Shown here piece by piece: positions 36,994 through 50,042 of a stretch of 64,000 nucleotides of DNA (position 1 is its first letter; each line of letters starts with the position of its first letter). The stretch is from assembly GCF_001051995.2 (NCBI RefSeq), contig NZ_CP014646.1:124001-188000 (forward strand). Direction: 5' to 3'. Position numbers and translations under genes: made by a program. This stretch comes from Thauera humireducens (lineage in GTDB: Bacteria > Pseudomonadota > Gammaproteobacteria > Burkholderiales > Rhodocyclaceae). The notes beneath the pieces are model-generated. The model ran no database searches, was not told the origin of the DNA, and saw only the letters and a list, made by a program, of their open reading frames with translations.

Positions 36994-38306
36994 TGAGTGC
37001 GTCGATTTCCGCGCTGCCGCAGACGCTTGATGGCTGGCTGCAGCTGCTCGAGCAACGCCACGCGCAGAGCATCCGCCTCGGGCTCGACCGGGTTGCGGCC
37101 GTGCGTGCTGCGCTCGGGCCTGATCCCGATGCGGTGGTGATCACCGTCGGCGGCACCAACGGCAAGGGTTCCTGCTGCGCGATGCTGGAGGCCATCCTTC
37201 TGGCCGAGGGCTACCGGGTCGGCTGCTACACCTCGCCGCACCTGTTGAAGTACAACGAGCGTGTCCGCATCGACGGCAAGGACGTCGACGATGAGGCGCT
37301 GGTCGCCGGGTTTGCCGCGGTCGAGGCCGTGCGTGGCGACACGCCGCTGACCTATTTCGAGCACGGCACGCTGGCGGCATGGTCCGTCTTCTGCGCGGCC
37401 CGACCGGACGTGATCATCCTCGAGGTCGGTCTCGGCGGGCGGCTCGACGCGGTCAACGTGTTCGATGCCGATTGTGCGCTGGTGACAAGTATCGCGCTGG
37501 ATCACATGGATTACCTCGGTGACAGTCGCGATGCGATCGGGTTCGAGAAGGCAGGCATCTTCCGTTCCGGTCGCCCGGCCGTGTGCGGTGACCCGCAGCC
37601 GCCAGCAACCCTGCTCGCCCATGCCGAGGCCATCGGGGCGCAATTGTGGGCCAGTGGGCGCGACTTCGGCTTTGGCGGTGATCGCCAGCAGTGGGGCTAC
37701 TGGCGTTACGAAACACCGCCTGCCAGGGGGGCACTGGTCAAGCGCGGCGGGCTCGCCTATCCGGCGCTGCGCGGCGTGAACCAGTTGCTCAATGCGGCGG
37801 CGGTCATGACGGTGCTCGAGACGCTGCGCGATCGCGTTCCCGTGTCCATGCAGGCGATCCGCCAGGGGCTGATGCTGGTCGATGTGCCCGGCCGGTTCCA
37901 GGTGCTGCCGGGGCGTCCCGCGGTGGTGCTCGACGTCGCGCACAATCCTCAGGCGGCCGGCGTGCTTGCCGAGAACCTGGGGAGCATGGGTTTCTATCCC
38001 GAGACGTGGGCGGTTTTCGGCATGCTCAATGACAAGGATGTCGAGGGTGTCGTCGACCTGATCAAGGGGCGGGTAGATCATTGGCTGCTTGCCGGTCTGC
38101 CCGGGCCGCGCGGACTCAAGGCCGAGGCGCTTGCCGAGCGCTTGCGTGCCGCGGGTGTCGAGGCCGACATCCGGTGTTTCGACGCGCCTGCGGATGCGTT
38201 TGCTGCGGCGCAGCAGGCGGCTGGCGAGGGTGATAGAATCCTTGCCTTCGGCTCCTTCCTGACGGTGGCTGATGTCCTGGCGGCGGTGAAGGCCGCGCGG
38301 CACTGA
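36993..38306 (+). CDS. folC: Dihydrofolate/folylpolyglutamate synthase
   Basis: Adds glutamate to dihydropteroate and polyglutamate tails to folates. The 437-residue Mur-ligase-family protein has the ATP loop ITVGGTNGKGSCCAML, the motif YFEHGTLAAWSVFC, the metal site SIALDHMDYLG and the C-terminal VLDVAHNPQAAGVLAENL. It begins one base inside the accD stop. Confidence 0.96.
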   Translation: MSASISALPQTLDGWLQLLEQRHAQSIRLGLDRVAAVRAALGPDPDAVVITVGGTNGKGSCCAMLEAILLAEGYRVGCYTSPHLLKYNERVRIDGKDVDDEALVAGFAAVEAVRGDTPLTYFEHGTLAAWSVFCAARPDVIILEVGLGGRLDAVNVFDADCALVTSIALDHMDYLGDSRDAIGFEKAGIFRSGRPAVCGDPQPPATLLAHAEAIGAQLWASGRDFGFGGDRQQWGYWRYETPPARGALVKRGGLAYPALRGVNQLLNAAAVMTVLETLRDRVPVSMQAIRQGLMLVDVPGRFQVLPGRPAVVLDVAHNPQAAGVLAENLGSMGFYPETWAVFGMLNDKDVEGVVDLIKGRVDHWLLAGLPGPRGLKAEALAERLRAAGVEADIRCFDAPADAFAAAQQAAGEGDRILAFGSFLTVADVLAAVKAARH

Positions 38307-38318
38307 CGAGAACTTTCC

Positions 38319-38996
38319 GTGAGCGACGCTGAGAACCTCGAGATCAAGAAACGCGCAAGGCGACGCCTGGTGGGGGCGGTCGCGCTCGCGTTGCTGGCTG
38401 CGGTCGTGCTGCCGATGATGATGGACCAGGAGCCGCGCCCGGCCAGCGGCGATATCCAGATCACGATCCCCGATCGCGATCCGGCGCAGGCCCGGCCGAT
38501 CGCAGTGGCGCCTGAGGCTGCGGTGGCGCCGGTCGTCCCGCCGCCGCCTGAGGAAGAGGAATCCACGGCGGCGCCCGCGCCGCGTGAGGCCGAGCCGCCC
38601 AAAGAACCGGCCGTCGCGCCGGCTCCGGCAAAATCCGAGCCGCCGAAGCCTGAACCCAAGCGGGCGGAGCCCACGCCCCAATCCGGGACACCGCCGGCCA
38701 CGACGAAGCCCGCGGCCGAAAGCGCAGAGGCTGCGCGCGCGCGCGCGGCGCTTGAAGGGCGCGAAGTCCCGGCGCGCGGCGACGCCTTCGTGCTGCAGAT
38801 CGGTGCTTTCAGCGACGCGTCGAAGGCCGCGCGCATCACCGCCGACCTCAAGAAGCAGGGTTTTCCGGCCTACACCGAGCAGGCAGGCAATGTCACGCGT
38901 GTCCGCGTCGGCCCCGTGGCCGGACGCGCGGCGGCAGACAAGACGGCTGCACAGTTGAAGACCCTGGGCTTCAGCACGGTTGTGACTCCGCGCTGA
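38319..38996 (+). CDS. SPOR-domain membrane protein (DedD-like)
   Basis: A 225-residue cell-division-type protein. It has a short cytoplasmic end, one transmembrane helix (about residues 14-31, LVGAVALALLAAVVLPMM), a long Pro/Glu/Ala linker (about 35-140) and a C-terminal SPOR domain (about 148-225, FVLQIGAFSDASKAARITAD). SPOR domains bind denuded septal peptidoglycan, which places such proteins at the division site. The position folC-dedD-cvpA-purF matches E. coli dedD. The start is GTG, 12 bases after folC. Confidence 0.9.
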   Translation: MSDAENLEIKKRARRRLVGAVALALLAAVVLPMMMDQEPRPASGDIQITIPDRDPAQARPIAVAPEAAVAPVVPPPPEEEESTAAPAPREAEPPKEPAVAPAPAKSEPPKPEPKRAEPTPQSGTPPATTKPAAESAEAARARAALEGREVPARGDAFVLQIGAFSDASKAARITADLKKQGFPAYTEQAGNVTRVRVGPVAGRAAADKTAAQLKTLGFSTVVTPR

Positions 38997-39005
38997 AGAA
39001 CGAGC

Positions 39006-39497
39006 ATGACGGTCTTCGACTACGCTTTCCTCTCCATCCTCGCACTGTCGGCGGCGATCGGCATGTGGCGCGGCCTGGTCAGCGAGATCATGGCGGTGGT
39101 CGCGTGGGTGGTCGCACTGTATGCGGCGTGGCGCTATAACGAACAGGCAGCGCAGGTCTTTGTCGGGCTGATTGTCGAGCCGATGTGGCGACAGGTCGCC
39201 GGCGGTGCGCTGGTGGTGATCGGTGTCCTGATTCTGGCGGCTTTGTTGCGCTTTCTTCTGCGCCAGTTGTTGAAGGCGGCCGGGCTCGGTGCCACGGACC
39301 GCTTCTTCGGCGCGATCTTCGGCATTGCCCGAGGGCTTCTGGTGGCCTTCGTCGTCGTGCTGATCGGCGGCCTGGCTGGTGTGTCACGTGAACCCTGGTG
39401 GACGCAGGCGTTGTTCTCGCCACCGATGGAAACGGCAGTACTTGCTGCCAAACCCTGGCTGCCCGGTGTGGTGGCCGACAAGATTCGATTCAGATAG
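39006..39497 (+). CDS. cvpA: CvpA family inner membrane protein
   Basis: A 163-residue membrane protein with four hydrophobic segments (DYAFLSILALSAAIGMWRGL at the start). The family was named for colicin V production. In E. coli and relatives it affects envelope tolerance to bile salts, but the biochemical role is unclear. It is 9 bases after the SPOR gene and 12 before purF, the standard order. Confidence 0.92.
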   Translation: MTVFDYAFLSILALSAAIGMWRGLVSEIMAVVAWVVALYAAWRYNEQAAQVFVGLIVEPMWRQVAGGALVVIGVLILAALLRFLLRQLLKAAGLGATDRFFGAIFGIARGLLVAFVVVLIGGLAGVSREPWWTQALFSPPMETAVLAAKPWLPGVVADKIRFR

Positions 39498-39509
39498 GCG
39501 TAAATCTCC

Positions 39510-41045
39510 ATGTGCGGAATTCTCGGGGTCGTTGCCACCTCTCCGGTCAACCAGTTGCTGTATGACGGGCTGCAGGTCTTGCAGCACCGGGGCCAGGATG
39601 CGGCGGGTATCGCCACATCCGAAGGCGGGCGCTTTCACATGCACAAGGGGTCGGGCCTGGTGCGTGACGTGTTCCGCACGCGCAACATGCGCAATCTCGA
39701 GGGCAACTGGGGCATCGGACACGTCCGCTATCCCACCGCAGGTTCGGCATACAACGCCGCCGAGGCGCAGCCGTTCTACGTCAATTCGCCCTTCGGCCTG
39801 CTGCTGGCGCACAACGGCAACCTCACGAACTCCGAGGCGCTCAAGCGCGAGATGTTCCTGTCGGACCTGCGCCACATCAACACCAGCAGCGACTCCGAAG
39901 TGCTGCTGAACGTGCTGGCCCACGAGCTGCAGGCGGCCTGCAACGGTCTCAAGCTCGACGAGGACGCGGTGTTCCGCGCCGTGGCGGGTGTGCATCGCCG
40001 CTGTCGTGGCGCCTACGGTGTGGTGGCGATGATCGCCGGCTACGGCCTGCTGGCCTTCCGCGACCCCTACGGCATCCGTCCGCTGGTGATCGGTCGCAAC
40101 GACACCGAAGCGGGCACCGAGTGGCTGGTGGCGTCCGAGTCGGTGGCGCTGGACGTGCTTGGCTTCAAGCTCTTGCGCGACATCGCCCCGGGCGAGGCGG
40201 TGCTGATCGACACCCAGGGCAATTTCCACAGTCGCCAGTGCGCAAGCAAGACCGTGCAGGCCCCCTGCATGTTCGAGTTCGTCTATCTCGCGCGCCCCGA
40301 TTCGATCATCGACGGCGTGTCGGTGTACGAGTCGCGCATGAAGATGGGCGAGTATCTTGCCGACAAGATGAGACGCACGATGCCGAACGTCCACATCGAC
40401 GTCGTGATCCCGATTCCTGATTCCAGCCGTCCTTCGGCGATGCAGATGGCCGAGTGCCTCGACCTGCCGTTCCGTGAGGGCTTCGTCAAGAACCGCTACA
40501 TCGGCCGCACCTTCATCATGCCGGGCCAGTCCACGCGCAAGAAGTCGGTGCGCCAGAAGCTGAACACGATCCACCAGGAGTTCAAGGGCAAGAGCGTGCT
40601 GCTGGTCGACGACTCCATCGTGCGCGGCACGACGAGCAAGGAGATCGTCAACATGGCGCGCGAGGCCGGCGCCACCAAGGTGTACCTGGCCTCGGCCGCG
40701 CCGCCGGTTCGTTACGCGAACGTCTACGGTATCGACATGCCGACAAGGGGCGAGCTGATCGCATCGGGCCGCAGCGAAGACGAGATCTGCCGCGAGATCG
40801 GGGCCGATGGCCTGATCTATCAGGATCTCGACGACCTGAAGGCCGCGGTGCGGGCACTCAACCCGTCGATCAACTTCTTCGAGACCTCGTGCTTCGATGG
40901 CTGCTACGTGACCGGCGACATCACCGCGGAATACCTGAGCGGTGTCGAGAACCAGCGCGGGCAGGCCAAGCCGTCGAAGAACGATGGTCACGACGACGAC
41001 GGAGGTCAGCTGGATCTCAACCTCGCATCGAACCCCGACCACTGA
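39510..41045 (+). CDS. purF: Amidophosphoribosyltransferase
   Basis: First enzyme of purine synthesis, making phosphoribosylamine from PRPP and glutamine. The 511-residue protein starts MCGILGVVA, so Cys2 becomes the N-terminal nucleophile of the glutaminase domain. The PRPP site is [18 protein letters not shown]. The C-terminal acidic, Lys-rich tail ([20 protein letters not shown]) is poorly conserved. It follows cvpA by 12 bases. Confidence 0.97.
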   Translation: MCGILGVVATSPVNQLLYDGLQVLQHRGQDAAGIATSEGGRFHMHKGSGLVRDVFRTRNMRNLEGNWGIGHVRYPTAGSAYNAAEAQPFYVNSPFGLLLAHNGNLTNSEALKREMFLSDLRHINTSSDSEVLLNVLAHELQAACNGLKLDEDAVFRAVAGVHRRCRGAYGVVAMIAGYGLLAFRDPYGIRPLVIGRNDTEAGTEWLVASESVALDVLGFKLLRDIAPGEAVLIDTQGNFHSRQCASKTVQAPCMFEFVYLARPDSIIDGVSVYESRMKMGEYLADKMRRTMPNVHIDVVIPIPDSSRPSAMQMAECLDLPFREGFVKNRYIGRTFIMPGQSTRKKSVRQKLNTIHQEFKGKSVLLVDDSIVRGTTSKEIVNMAREAGATKVYLASAAPPVRYANVYGIDMPTRGELIASGRSEDEICREIGADGLIYQDLDDLKAAVRALNPSINFFETSCFDGCYVTGDITAEYLSGVENQRGQAKPSKNDGHDDDGGQLDLNLASNPDH

Positions 41046-41108
41046 GCCGATCGCTCAACCGACAATCGGGCGGCCGTCAGGCGGCCGCCACCAGCCTGAC
41101 CGACCCCG

Positions 41109-42293
41109 ATGACGTTTCCCGACGACCTTAGCCTTCATCCCGACACCCTGGCGATTCGTGCCGGCATCAACCGCAGCCAGTTCGGCGAGCACAGCGAGGC
41201 GATGTACCTGACCTCGAGCTTCGTGTTCGAGAGCGCGGCGCAGGCCGCAGCCCGCTTCTCTGGGGCGGAGGAGGGGAACGTCTACGCCCGCTTCTCCAAC
41301 CCGACCGTCACCGCCATGCAGACCCGGCTGGCTGCACTCGAGGGGGCCGAAGCGTGCGTGGCCACGGCCTCCGGCATGTCGGCGATCCTGTCGCTGGCCA
41401 TGGCGGTGCTGCAGGCGGGGGACCACGTCGTGGCATCGAACGGCCTGTTCGGCGCGACCCAGCAGTTGTTCGGCAACATCCTGTCGAAGTTCGGCATCGA
41501 GACCAGCTTCGTGCCGGCGACCGACCTCAATGCCTATCGTGATGCCGTCCGCCCGCGCACCCGGCTGTTCTTCATCGAGACGCCATCCAACCCGCTGACC
41601 GAGGTCGTCGACATCGCCGGCGTCGCGGCCATCGCCCACGAGGCGGGCGCGCTGCTGGCGGTCGACAACTGTTTCTGTTCGCCCGCATTGCAGCGTCCGC
41701 TGGAGTTCGGCGCCGACGTCGTCGTGCACTCGGCGACCAAGTATCTGGACGGGCAGGGCAGGGTGCTGGGCGGTGCCGTCGCGGGCCGGAAGGCGGTCAC
41801 CGATGAGGTGTTCAAGTTCCTCCGTACGGCCGGACCGACGCTCTCTCCGTTCAATGCCTGGGTCATCCTGAAGGGGCTCGAGACGCTGCGCCTGCGCATG
41901 GAGGCGCAGTCGGCGTCTGCGTTGGATCTGGCGCGCTGGCTCGAGGCGCAGCCGGGCGTCGCCCGCGTCTACTACCCCGGCCTGCCTTCGCATCCGCAGC
42001 ATGAACTGGCGATGCGGCAGCAGAAGACCGGCGGCGCCATCGTCAGCTTCGACGTCGAAGGCGGACGCGATGCCGCGTGGAAGGTGGTTGACTCGACCCG
42101 TCTAATGTCGATCACCGCCAACCTGGGCGACACCAAGACTACGATCACCCACCCCGCGACCACGACGCACGGTCGCATCTCGCCCGAGGCTCGGGCCGCG
42201 GCCGGCATCGGCGAAGGCCTGCTGCGCGTGGCGGTGGGGCTGGAGTCGGTCGAGGACCTGAAGGCAGATCTGGCGCGCGGACTGGCGCGCTAG
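41109..42293 (+). CDS. metZ: O-succinylhomoserine sulfhydrylase
   Basis: PLP enzyme that turns O-succinylhomoserine and sulfide into homocysteine (direct sulfhydrylation). The 394-residue Cys/Met-metabolism protein has the PLP lysine in VVHSATKYLDGQGRVLGGAV and the motif YARFSNPTV. The order purF-metZ is typical of betaproteobacteria and pseudomonads and separates MetZ from MetB or MetY homologues. The 63-base gap before it contains a 7-bp stem (GGCGGCC/GGCCGCC, 41069-41089). I see no riboswitch core. Confidence 0.92.
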   Translation: MTFPDDLSLHPDTLAIRAGINRSQFGEHSEAMYLTSSFVFESAAQAAARFSGAEEGNVYARFSNPTVTAMQTRLAALEGAEACVATASGMSAILSLAMAVLQAGDHVVASNGLFGATQQLFGNILSKFGIETSFVPATDLNAYRDAVRPRTRLFFIETPSNPLTEVVDIAGVAAIAHEAGALLAVDNCFCSPALQRPLEFGADVVVHSATKYLDGQGRVLGGAVAGRKAVTDEVFKFLRTAGPTLSPFNAWVILKGLETLRLRMEAQSASALDLARWLEAQPGVARVYYPGLPSHPQHELAMRQQKTGGAIVSFDVEGGRDAAWKVVDSTRLMSITANLGDTKTTITHPATTTHGRISPEARAAAGIGEGLLRVAVGLESVEDLKADLARGLAR

Positions 42294-42344
42294 GCCACAT
42301 CCCAACCCCTGGGAAGATGGAGCCGTCACCGCGGTAGCCGGGAA

Positions 42345-42428
42345 TGCGCGGGGTATTCCTGGCGCAGGCGAGGACTGTCCGAGCCCGAAGGGCGAGTTCC
42401 GCAGCCTGCAGAAGGAATTCCCCGTGCA
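42345..42428. repeat. Long near-palindromic (REP-like) element
   Basis: Two 25-base arms, 42345-42369 and 42404-42428, are inverted copies matching at 20 of 25 positions. They enclose a 34-base centre with its own hairpin GCCC-GAA-GGGC (about 42382-42392) and a GGACT...AGTTCC pair. The whole would fold into one long stem-loop of 84 bases. It sits between the convergent metZ and lpxH genes, where REP-type repeats and terminators usually occur. Only one copy is in the window. No T run is present, so a terminator role is less likely. Confidence 0.65.
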
Positions 42429-42458
42429 GGCCCGGCGGGTCGTGGGCCTTGGTGCGGC

Positions 42459-43211
42459 CTACCTAGAGAAGGGCGTGAAATCCCGCCCGTCGAACGCCAG
42501 CCCGCAGGCCTGCCCGTGCCAGTCCGGCAGCACATGCCGGACACAGGCGTGGCCATCCACCTCGAAGCGATGGCAAGCCGGCCGATGGGTGTGGCCGTGT
42601 ACCAGCGTCGGGTAGCCGTGCGTGCGCAGCAGGGTGGCGACCGCGTCGGCGTTGACGTCCATGATCTCCATCGTCTTCTCGGCCTTGGCCGTCTCGCTCT
42701 GCTGGCGCAGCGAGGCGATGAAGGCCTTGCGCGTGGCGAGCGCTTGGCCGAGGAAGCCTGCCTGCCATGCAGGGTCGCGCACCTGTCGGCGGAAGGCCTG
42801 GTAGGCGTGGTCGTCCGTACATAGCGCGTCGCCATGCGCGAGTAGCAGCGCCGAGGTGCCGGCGTTGCCGAAGCGCACCAGCGTAGGGTCGTCGAGCAGG
42901 GTGGCGCCGATGGTTTCTGCGAATCCGCGACCGGCGAGCAGGTCGCGGTTGCCGGTCATGAAGAAGACCGCCGTGCCGCCATCGGCCAGCGCGCGGATCG
43001 CGGCAGCGATGCGTGCATTGAAGGGCGTGGCGAGGTCGTCGTCGCCCGCCCAGTACTCGAACAGGTCGCCGAGGATGAAGAGGCTCGCCGCCCGGCGCGC
43101 GGGGCCTGCCAGGAAGCCGAGAAAGGCGTCGACGTTGGCCGGCTCGTCCTCGTTGAGATGCAGGTCCGAAATGAACAATGCCGGAAGCGCCGCATGGACG
43201 GCTTCCGGCAT
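42459..43211 (-). CDS. lpxH: UDP-2,3-diacylglucosamine diphosphatase
   Basis: Cleaves UDP-2,3-diacylglucosamine to lipid X in lipid A synthesis at the inner membrane. The 250-residue metallophosphatase has all motifs: ISDLHLNEDEP, LGDLFEYWAGDDD, FMTGNRDLL, LLAHGDALCTDD and VHGHTHRPACHRF. I chose ATG at 43211. The longer frame would need TTG at 43271 and would read through a perfect 10-bp hairpin (43220-43242). The chosen start leaves that hairpin in a 52-base gap after ppiB and gives a length like E. coli LpxH (240). Confidence 0.92.
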   Translation of the reverse strand: MPEAVHAALPALFISDLHLNEDEPANVDAFLGFLAGPARRAASLFILGDLFEYWAGDDDLATPFNARIAAAIRALADGGTAVFFMTGNRDLLAGRGFAETIGATLLDDPTLVRFGNAGTSALLLAHGDALCTDDHAYQAFRRQVRDPAWQAGFLGQALATRKAFIASLRQQSETAKAEKTMEIMDVNADAVATLLRTHGYPTLVHGHTHRPACHRFEVDGHACVRHVLPDWHGQACGLAFDGRDFTPFSR

Positions 43212-43219
43212 GGGCTGCG

Positions 43220-43242
43220 GACACCCGCCCGGGGCGGGTGTC
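43220..43242 (-). other. Hairpin between ppiB and lpxH
   Basis: Stem GACACCCGCC (43220-43229) with GGCGGGTGTC (43233-43242), three-base loop. No T run follows on the minus strand. It may protect the ppiB mRNA end or limit read-through into lpxH. Confidence 0.5.
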
Positions 43243-43263
43243 GCGTTGCCGTCGTGCGAGGAA

Positions 43264-43758
43264 TCAGACAACTTCGGCGCGCTCGATGACCACGTCTTCC
43301 TTCGGCACGTCCTGGTGGAAACCGCTGGAACCGGTCTTGACCTTGCGGATGGCGTCGACGACGTCCATGCCCTCGGTGACGCGGCCGAACACGCAGTAGC
43401 CCCAGCCCTGCAGGTCAGGCTTGGTGTGGTTGAGGAAGTCGTTGTCGGCGACGTTGATGAAGAACTGCGCGGTGGCCGAGTGCGGTGCCTGGGTGCGGGC
43501 CATGGCGATGGTGCCGCGTTCGTTCTTGAGGCCGTTGTCGGCTTCGTTCTTGATCTGCTCGCCGGTCGGCTTCTGGTTCATGCCCGGCTCGAAGCCGCCG
43601 CCCTGGATCATGAAACCGTCGATGACACGGTGGAAGATGGTGTTGTTGTAGTGGCCCGCCTCGACGTATGCGAGGAAGTTGGCGACGGTGACGGGCGCTT
43701 TCTCCGCGTCGAGTTCGAGGGTGATGACGCCGTGGTTGGTGTGCAGTTTGACTGCCAT
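43264..43758 (-). CDS. ppiB: Cytoplasmic peptidyl-prolyl cis-trans isomerase B (cyclophilin)
   Basis: Cyclophilin-fold proline isomerase, 164 residues, with no signal peptide ([20 protein letters not shown]). The active-site stretch is [20 protein letters not shown] and the core [13 protein letters not shown]. It lies downstream of its periplasmic paralogue ppiA with a 67-base gap, on the same strand. Confidence 0.94.
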   Translation of the reverse strand: MAVKLHTNHGVITLELDAEKAPVTVANFLAYVEAGHYNNTIFHRVIDGFMIQGGGFEPGMNQKPTGEQIKNEADNGLKNERGTIAMARTQAPHSATAQFFINVADNDFLNHTKPDLQGWGYCVFGRVTEGMDVVDAIRKVKTGSSGFHQDVPKEDVVIERAEVV

Positions 43759-43825
43759 GTGTCGTTCTCCTGGGTGATTGTGTCTCCACCGCGCTCGGGC
43801 GCGGCGGGCGTCTTGTAGCGTGTTC

Positions 43826-44407
43826 TTACTTGGCCGGCTTCTTCGCCGCGGCCTCGAGCACGCGGGCGCTCTCGACGACGACGGCTTCGACCGGCACGTT
43901 CTGGTGGAAGCCGCGGTTGCCGGTGGCGACCTTGCCGATCTTGTCGACCACGTCCATGCCCTTCACGACCTTGCCGAATACGGCATAGCCCCAGCCGTCG
44001 CGCGACGGGTAGTCGAGGAAGGTGTTGGGCACGAGGTTGATGAAGAACTGCGAGCTCGCCGAGTGCGGATCGGCGGTGCGGGCCATGGCCAGCGTGCCGC
44101 GCTCGTTCTTGAGGCCGTTCTTGGCCTCGTTCTCGATCGGCGCGCGGGTGCTCTTTTGCTTCATGTCGGCGTCGAAGCCGCCGCCCTGGATCATGAAGCC
44201 GTCGATGACACGGTGGAACACGGTGCCGTTGTAGTGGCCGTCCTTGACGTACTGCACGAAGTTTTCTGCCGACTTCGGTGCCTTGTCGGCGAAGACTTCG
44301 ACCACGATCTCGCCCTGGTTGGTCTTCAGTTCGACCATCGGATTGGCGGCCAGCGCGCTCAGTGCGGTCGTGGCGAGCGCGGCAAAGGCGATCAGGTGCT
44401 TTCTCAT
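43826..44407 (-). CDS. ppiA: Periplasmic peptidyl-prolyl cis-trans isomerase A (cyclophilin)
   Basis: A 193-residue cyclophilin with a cleavable signal peptide ([20 protein letters not shown], cut before ANPMVE), so it acts in the periplasm. The core [20 protein letters not shown] is nearly the same as in ppiB next door, which points to a tandem duplication with one copy exported. The Lys/Ala-rich tail EAAAKKPAK is not conserved. It is divergent from cysS. Confidence 0.93.
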   Translation of the reverse strand: MRKHLIAFAALATTALSALAANPMVELKTNQGEIVVEVFADKAPKSAENFVQYVKDGHYNGTVFHRVIDGFMIQGGGFDADMKQKSTRAPIENEAKNGLKNERGTLAMARTADPHSASSQFFINLVPNTFLDYPSRDGWGYAVFGKVVKGMDVVDKIGKVATGNRGFHQNVPVEAVVVESARVLEAAAKKPAK

Positions 44408-44643
44408 GGAATCTCCGGTGCTTGGCCGTCTGGCCCTGGGCTGAATGGGAGGATGTCGCGAGCCGTGCGGCCCTTGTCCGGCAGGACGGGCGGACGAAAT
44501 GGCGGGCAAGGCGGCCGTGGTATATTTGCGGCCTGCCGTTGCGGGCCCAAGGCTGCAGAACGACGCAAGATTCTAGCAACAAGGCCCACCCCCCACAATC
44601 GCGCTGCCAGCGTGGTTTTCCGACCCGTTTCCCAGTTCTCCCG

Positions 44644-46029
44644 ATGCTCACGATCTACAACACCCTGTCGCGCAACAAGGAAGTCTTCACCCCGATCGAA
44701 CCCGGCAAGGTCCGCATGTACGTCTGCGGCATGACGGTGTATGACTTCTGCCATCTCGGGCATGCACGTGTGATGGTCGTGTTCGACATGGTGGCGCGCT
44801 GGCTGCGGGCGAGCGGGCTGGACGTGACCTACGTGCGCAACATCACCGACATCGACGACAAGATCATCCGTCGCGCGCAGGAGAATGGCGAGACCATCCG
44901 CCAGCTCACCGACCGCTTCATCGCCGCGATGCACGAGGACGCCGACGCGCTCGGCGTGCTGCGGCCGGACCACGAGCCGCGCGCGACCGACTACGTCGCG
45001 CAGATGCAGAGCCTGATCTCGCGCCTCGAGCAGAAGGGCCTGGCCTACGTTGCCGCCAACCGTGACGTGTGCTATGCGGTGCGCAAGTTCGACGGCTACG
45101 GCAAGCTGTCGGGCAAGTCGCTGGACGAGTTGCGCGCCGGCGAGCGCGTCGACGTGGCGCAGGACAAGAACGACCCGCTCGACTTCGTGTTGTGGAAGCA
45201 CGCCAAGACCGAGGAACCGGGCGAGGTGAAGTGGGCGTCGCCGTGGGGCGAGGGCCGCCCCGGCTGGCACATCGAGTGCTCAGCGATGAGCTCGGACCTG
45301 CTCGGCGACCATTTCGACATCCATGGCGGCGGCATGGACCTGCAGTTCCCGCACCACGAGAACGAGATCGCCCAGTCCGAGGGCGCGCATGGCCACACCT
45401 TCGTGAACTACTGGATGCACAACGGCTTCGTGCGCGTCGACGACGAGAAGATGTCGAAGTCGCTCGGCAACTTCTTCACCATCCGCGAGGTGTTGCAGAA
45501 GTACGACCCCGAGGTGGTGCGCTTCTTCATCCTGCGCGCGCAGTACCGCAGCGCGCTGAACTACTCGGATGCCCACCTCGAGGACGCACGCAGTTCGCTG
45601 ACCCGTCTCTATACCGCATTGAAGAACGTGCCGGTCGAGGGGGCGGTCGAGGTCGACTGGAACGAGGCACACGCGAAGCGCTTCCGCGTCGCGATGGACG
45701 ATGACTTCAATACCGCCGAGGCGGTCGCCGTGCTGTTCGAGCTGGCGAACGAGGTCAATCGCAGCATCTCCCCCGGGCTTGCGCGCCAGCTGAAGGCGCT
45801 GGGCGGTGTGCTCGGCCTGCTCGAGCGCGACCCCGTCGCCTTCCTGCAGGCTGGCACGCCGGATGCCGGCGGACTCGATGCCGCAACCATCGAATCCCGC
45901 ATCGCCGCCCGCGCTGCCGCGAAGAAGGCGAGGGATTACGCCGAGGCCGACCGCATCCGCGCCGAGCTGACCGAGGCCGGCGTGATCCTCGAGGATGGTC
46001 CCGGCGGCACGACCTGGCGCCGCGCCTGA
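44644..46029 (+). CDS. cysS: Cysteine-tRNA ligase
   Basis: Charges tRNA-Cys. The 461-residue class I synthetase has the zinc Cys in [10 protein letters not shown], the HIGH-type motif [13 protein letters not shown], the [14 protein letters not shown] zinc site and [11 protein letters not shown] 44644 gives the canonical start [13 protein letters not shown]; the frame is open further upstream but that part has no family match. A possible extended minus-10 (TGGTATATT, 44518-44526) lies about 120 bases upstream. Confidence 0.96.
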   Translation: MLTIYNTLSRNKEVFTPIEPGKVRMYVCGMTVYDFCHLGHARVMVVFDMVARWLRASGLDVTYVRNITDIDDKIIRRAQENGETIRQLTDRFIAAMHEDADALGVLRPDHEPRATDYVAQMQSLISRLEQKGLAYVAANRDVCYAVRKFDGYGKLSGKSLDELRAGERVDVAQDKNDPLDFVLWKHAKTEEPGEVKWASPWGEGRPGWHIECSAMSSDLLGDHFDIHGGGMDLQFPHHENEIAQSEGAHGHTFVNYWMHNGFVRVDDEKMSKSLGNFFTIREVLQKYDPEVVRFFILRAQYRSALNYSDAHLEDARSSLTRLYTALKNVPVEGAVEVDWNEAHAKRFRVAMDDDFNTAEAVAVLFELANEVNRSISPGLARQLKALGGVLGLLERDPVAFLQAGTPDAGGLDAATIESRIAARAAAKKARDYAEADRIRAELTEAGVILEDGPGGTTWRRA

Positions 46030-46107
46030 ACGACGACGGCGGCGCACGCTGCCCCGATGGCGGTTGGGCCTTGCCGGCGGACCCGGGCTGACCCGGCTGG
46101 ATAGCAG

Positions 46108-46144
46108 AACGCCCGCCCTGCGGTGACGCAGGAGCGGGCGTTTT
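46108..46144 (+). terminator. Rho-independent terminator after cysS
   Basis: A two-part stem: AACGCCCGC (46108-46116) with GCGGGCG plus TT (46134-46142), and CCTGCG (46117-46122) with CGCAGG (46127-46132), joined by a GTGA loop and one bulged A, then TTTT. dnaJ converges from the other side. Confidence 0.85.
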
Positions 46145-46194
46145 GTCAGGTGGAGGTGCTCAGGCTTCGGCTGTCGAAGGCCCTCTGCTGGCCC

Positions 46195-47313
<1,119 letters not shown>

Positions 47314-47343
47314 GGTGCGTCGCTCAGTCTGGTATCAAGCAAA

Positions 47344-47385
47344 GGCCGAGCCGGCACCGGAGCAGGGCTCCGGCGGGGCTCGGCC
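47344..47385 (-). other. Hairpin in the dnaK-dnaJ gap
   Basis: Outer stem GGCCGAGCC (47344-47352) with GGCTCGGCC (47377-47385), and an inner CCGGAGC/GCTCCGG pair. No T run follows on the minus strand. It may act as a partial terminator or stabiliser that keeps dnaJ expression below dnaK. Confidence 0.55.
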
Positions 47386-47409
47386 GCGAAGGATTCGCCA
47401 GAGTGACGA

Positions 47410-49338
<1,929 letters not shown>

Positions 49339-49443
49339 GAGTGTTCCTTTTCAGTCTGTATTCGGGGGCGCAGCGGAGGTGCGCCGGTCTGGTTCGAATA
49401 TGGGGTGGCGCGGACCGGTTTCAAGCGTCCGCGCGCAGATTCC

Positions 49444-50010
49444 TTACTGGCCCTTGGCCTTCGCCACCATCACCAGCGCCGGGCGGATGACGCGCTCGTT
49501 GAGCAGGTAGCCCTTCTGCAGCACCGTGACCACGGTGTTGGGCTCGGCGTCGGATTCGACCGCGCTGATCGCCTGGTGCTTGTTCGGGTCGAATTTCTGG
49601 TTGAGCGGGTTCTCTTCGGCGAGGTTGGCGCCCTCGAAGGCGGAGACGAGTTGCTTCAGCGTCAGCTCGACGCCCTCGCGCAGTTTCTCCACCGTCTGGT
49701 TCTCCACCGCGAGGGCGGCTTCCAGGCTGTCCTTCACCGGCAGCATCGCGGTCGCGAACTTCTCGGCGGCGAACTTGGATGCCTTGGCGATGTCGTCCTG
49801 CGCACGGCGGCGCACGTTCTCGGTCTCGGCCTTGGCGCGCAGCCAGGCGTCGTGATGCTCCGCGGCCTTGAGCTCGGCCTGGCGCAGGCTCTCTTCCAGG
49901 CTGGGCATGGTGTCTATCGTCGGATCGGCGTCGGCAACGGTCTGCGCGGCGGTAGCGGCCTGGGCTTGCAGTTCGTCGGCGGGCGGCGTCGAAGGGTTCT
50001 GTTCCTGCAT
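49444..50010 (-). CDS. grpE: Nucleotide exchange factor GrpE
   Basis: Releases ADP from DnaK. A 188-residue dimer-forming protein with a disordered acidic, Ala/Gln-rich N-terminus, a long coiled-coil helix (about 30-105, [20 protein letters not shown]) and a beta-domain ([22 protein letters not shown]). It is the first gene behind the heat-shock promoter. Confidence 0.96.
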   Translation of the reverse strand: MQEQNPSTPPADELQAQAATAAQTVADADPTIDTMPSLEESLRQAELKAAEHHDAWLRAKAETENVRRRAQDDIAKASKFAAEKFATAMLPVKDSLEAALAVENQTVEKLREGVELTLKQLVSAFEGANLAEENPLNQKFDPNKHQAISAVESDAEPNTVVTVLQKGYLLNERVIRPALVMVAKAKGQ

Positions 50011-50042
50011 GGATGGGGCTCCCGTAAATTCCTGACGCTGCT

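Noticed and set aside
41046..41108. Possible SAM-II type riboswitch before metZ
   Set aside because: The gap is only 63 bases and holds one GC-rich stem (41069-41089). I cannot find the conserved pseudoknot core, so it is more likely a simple hairpin.
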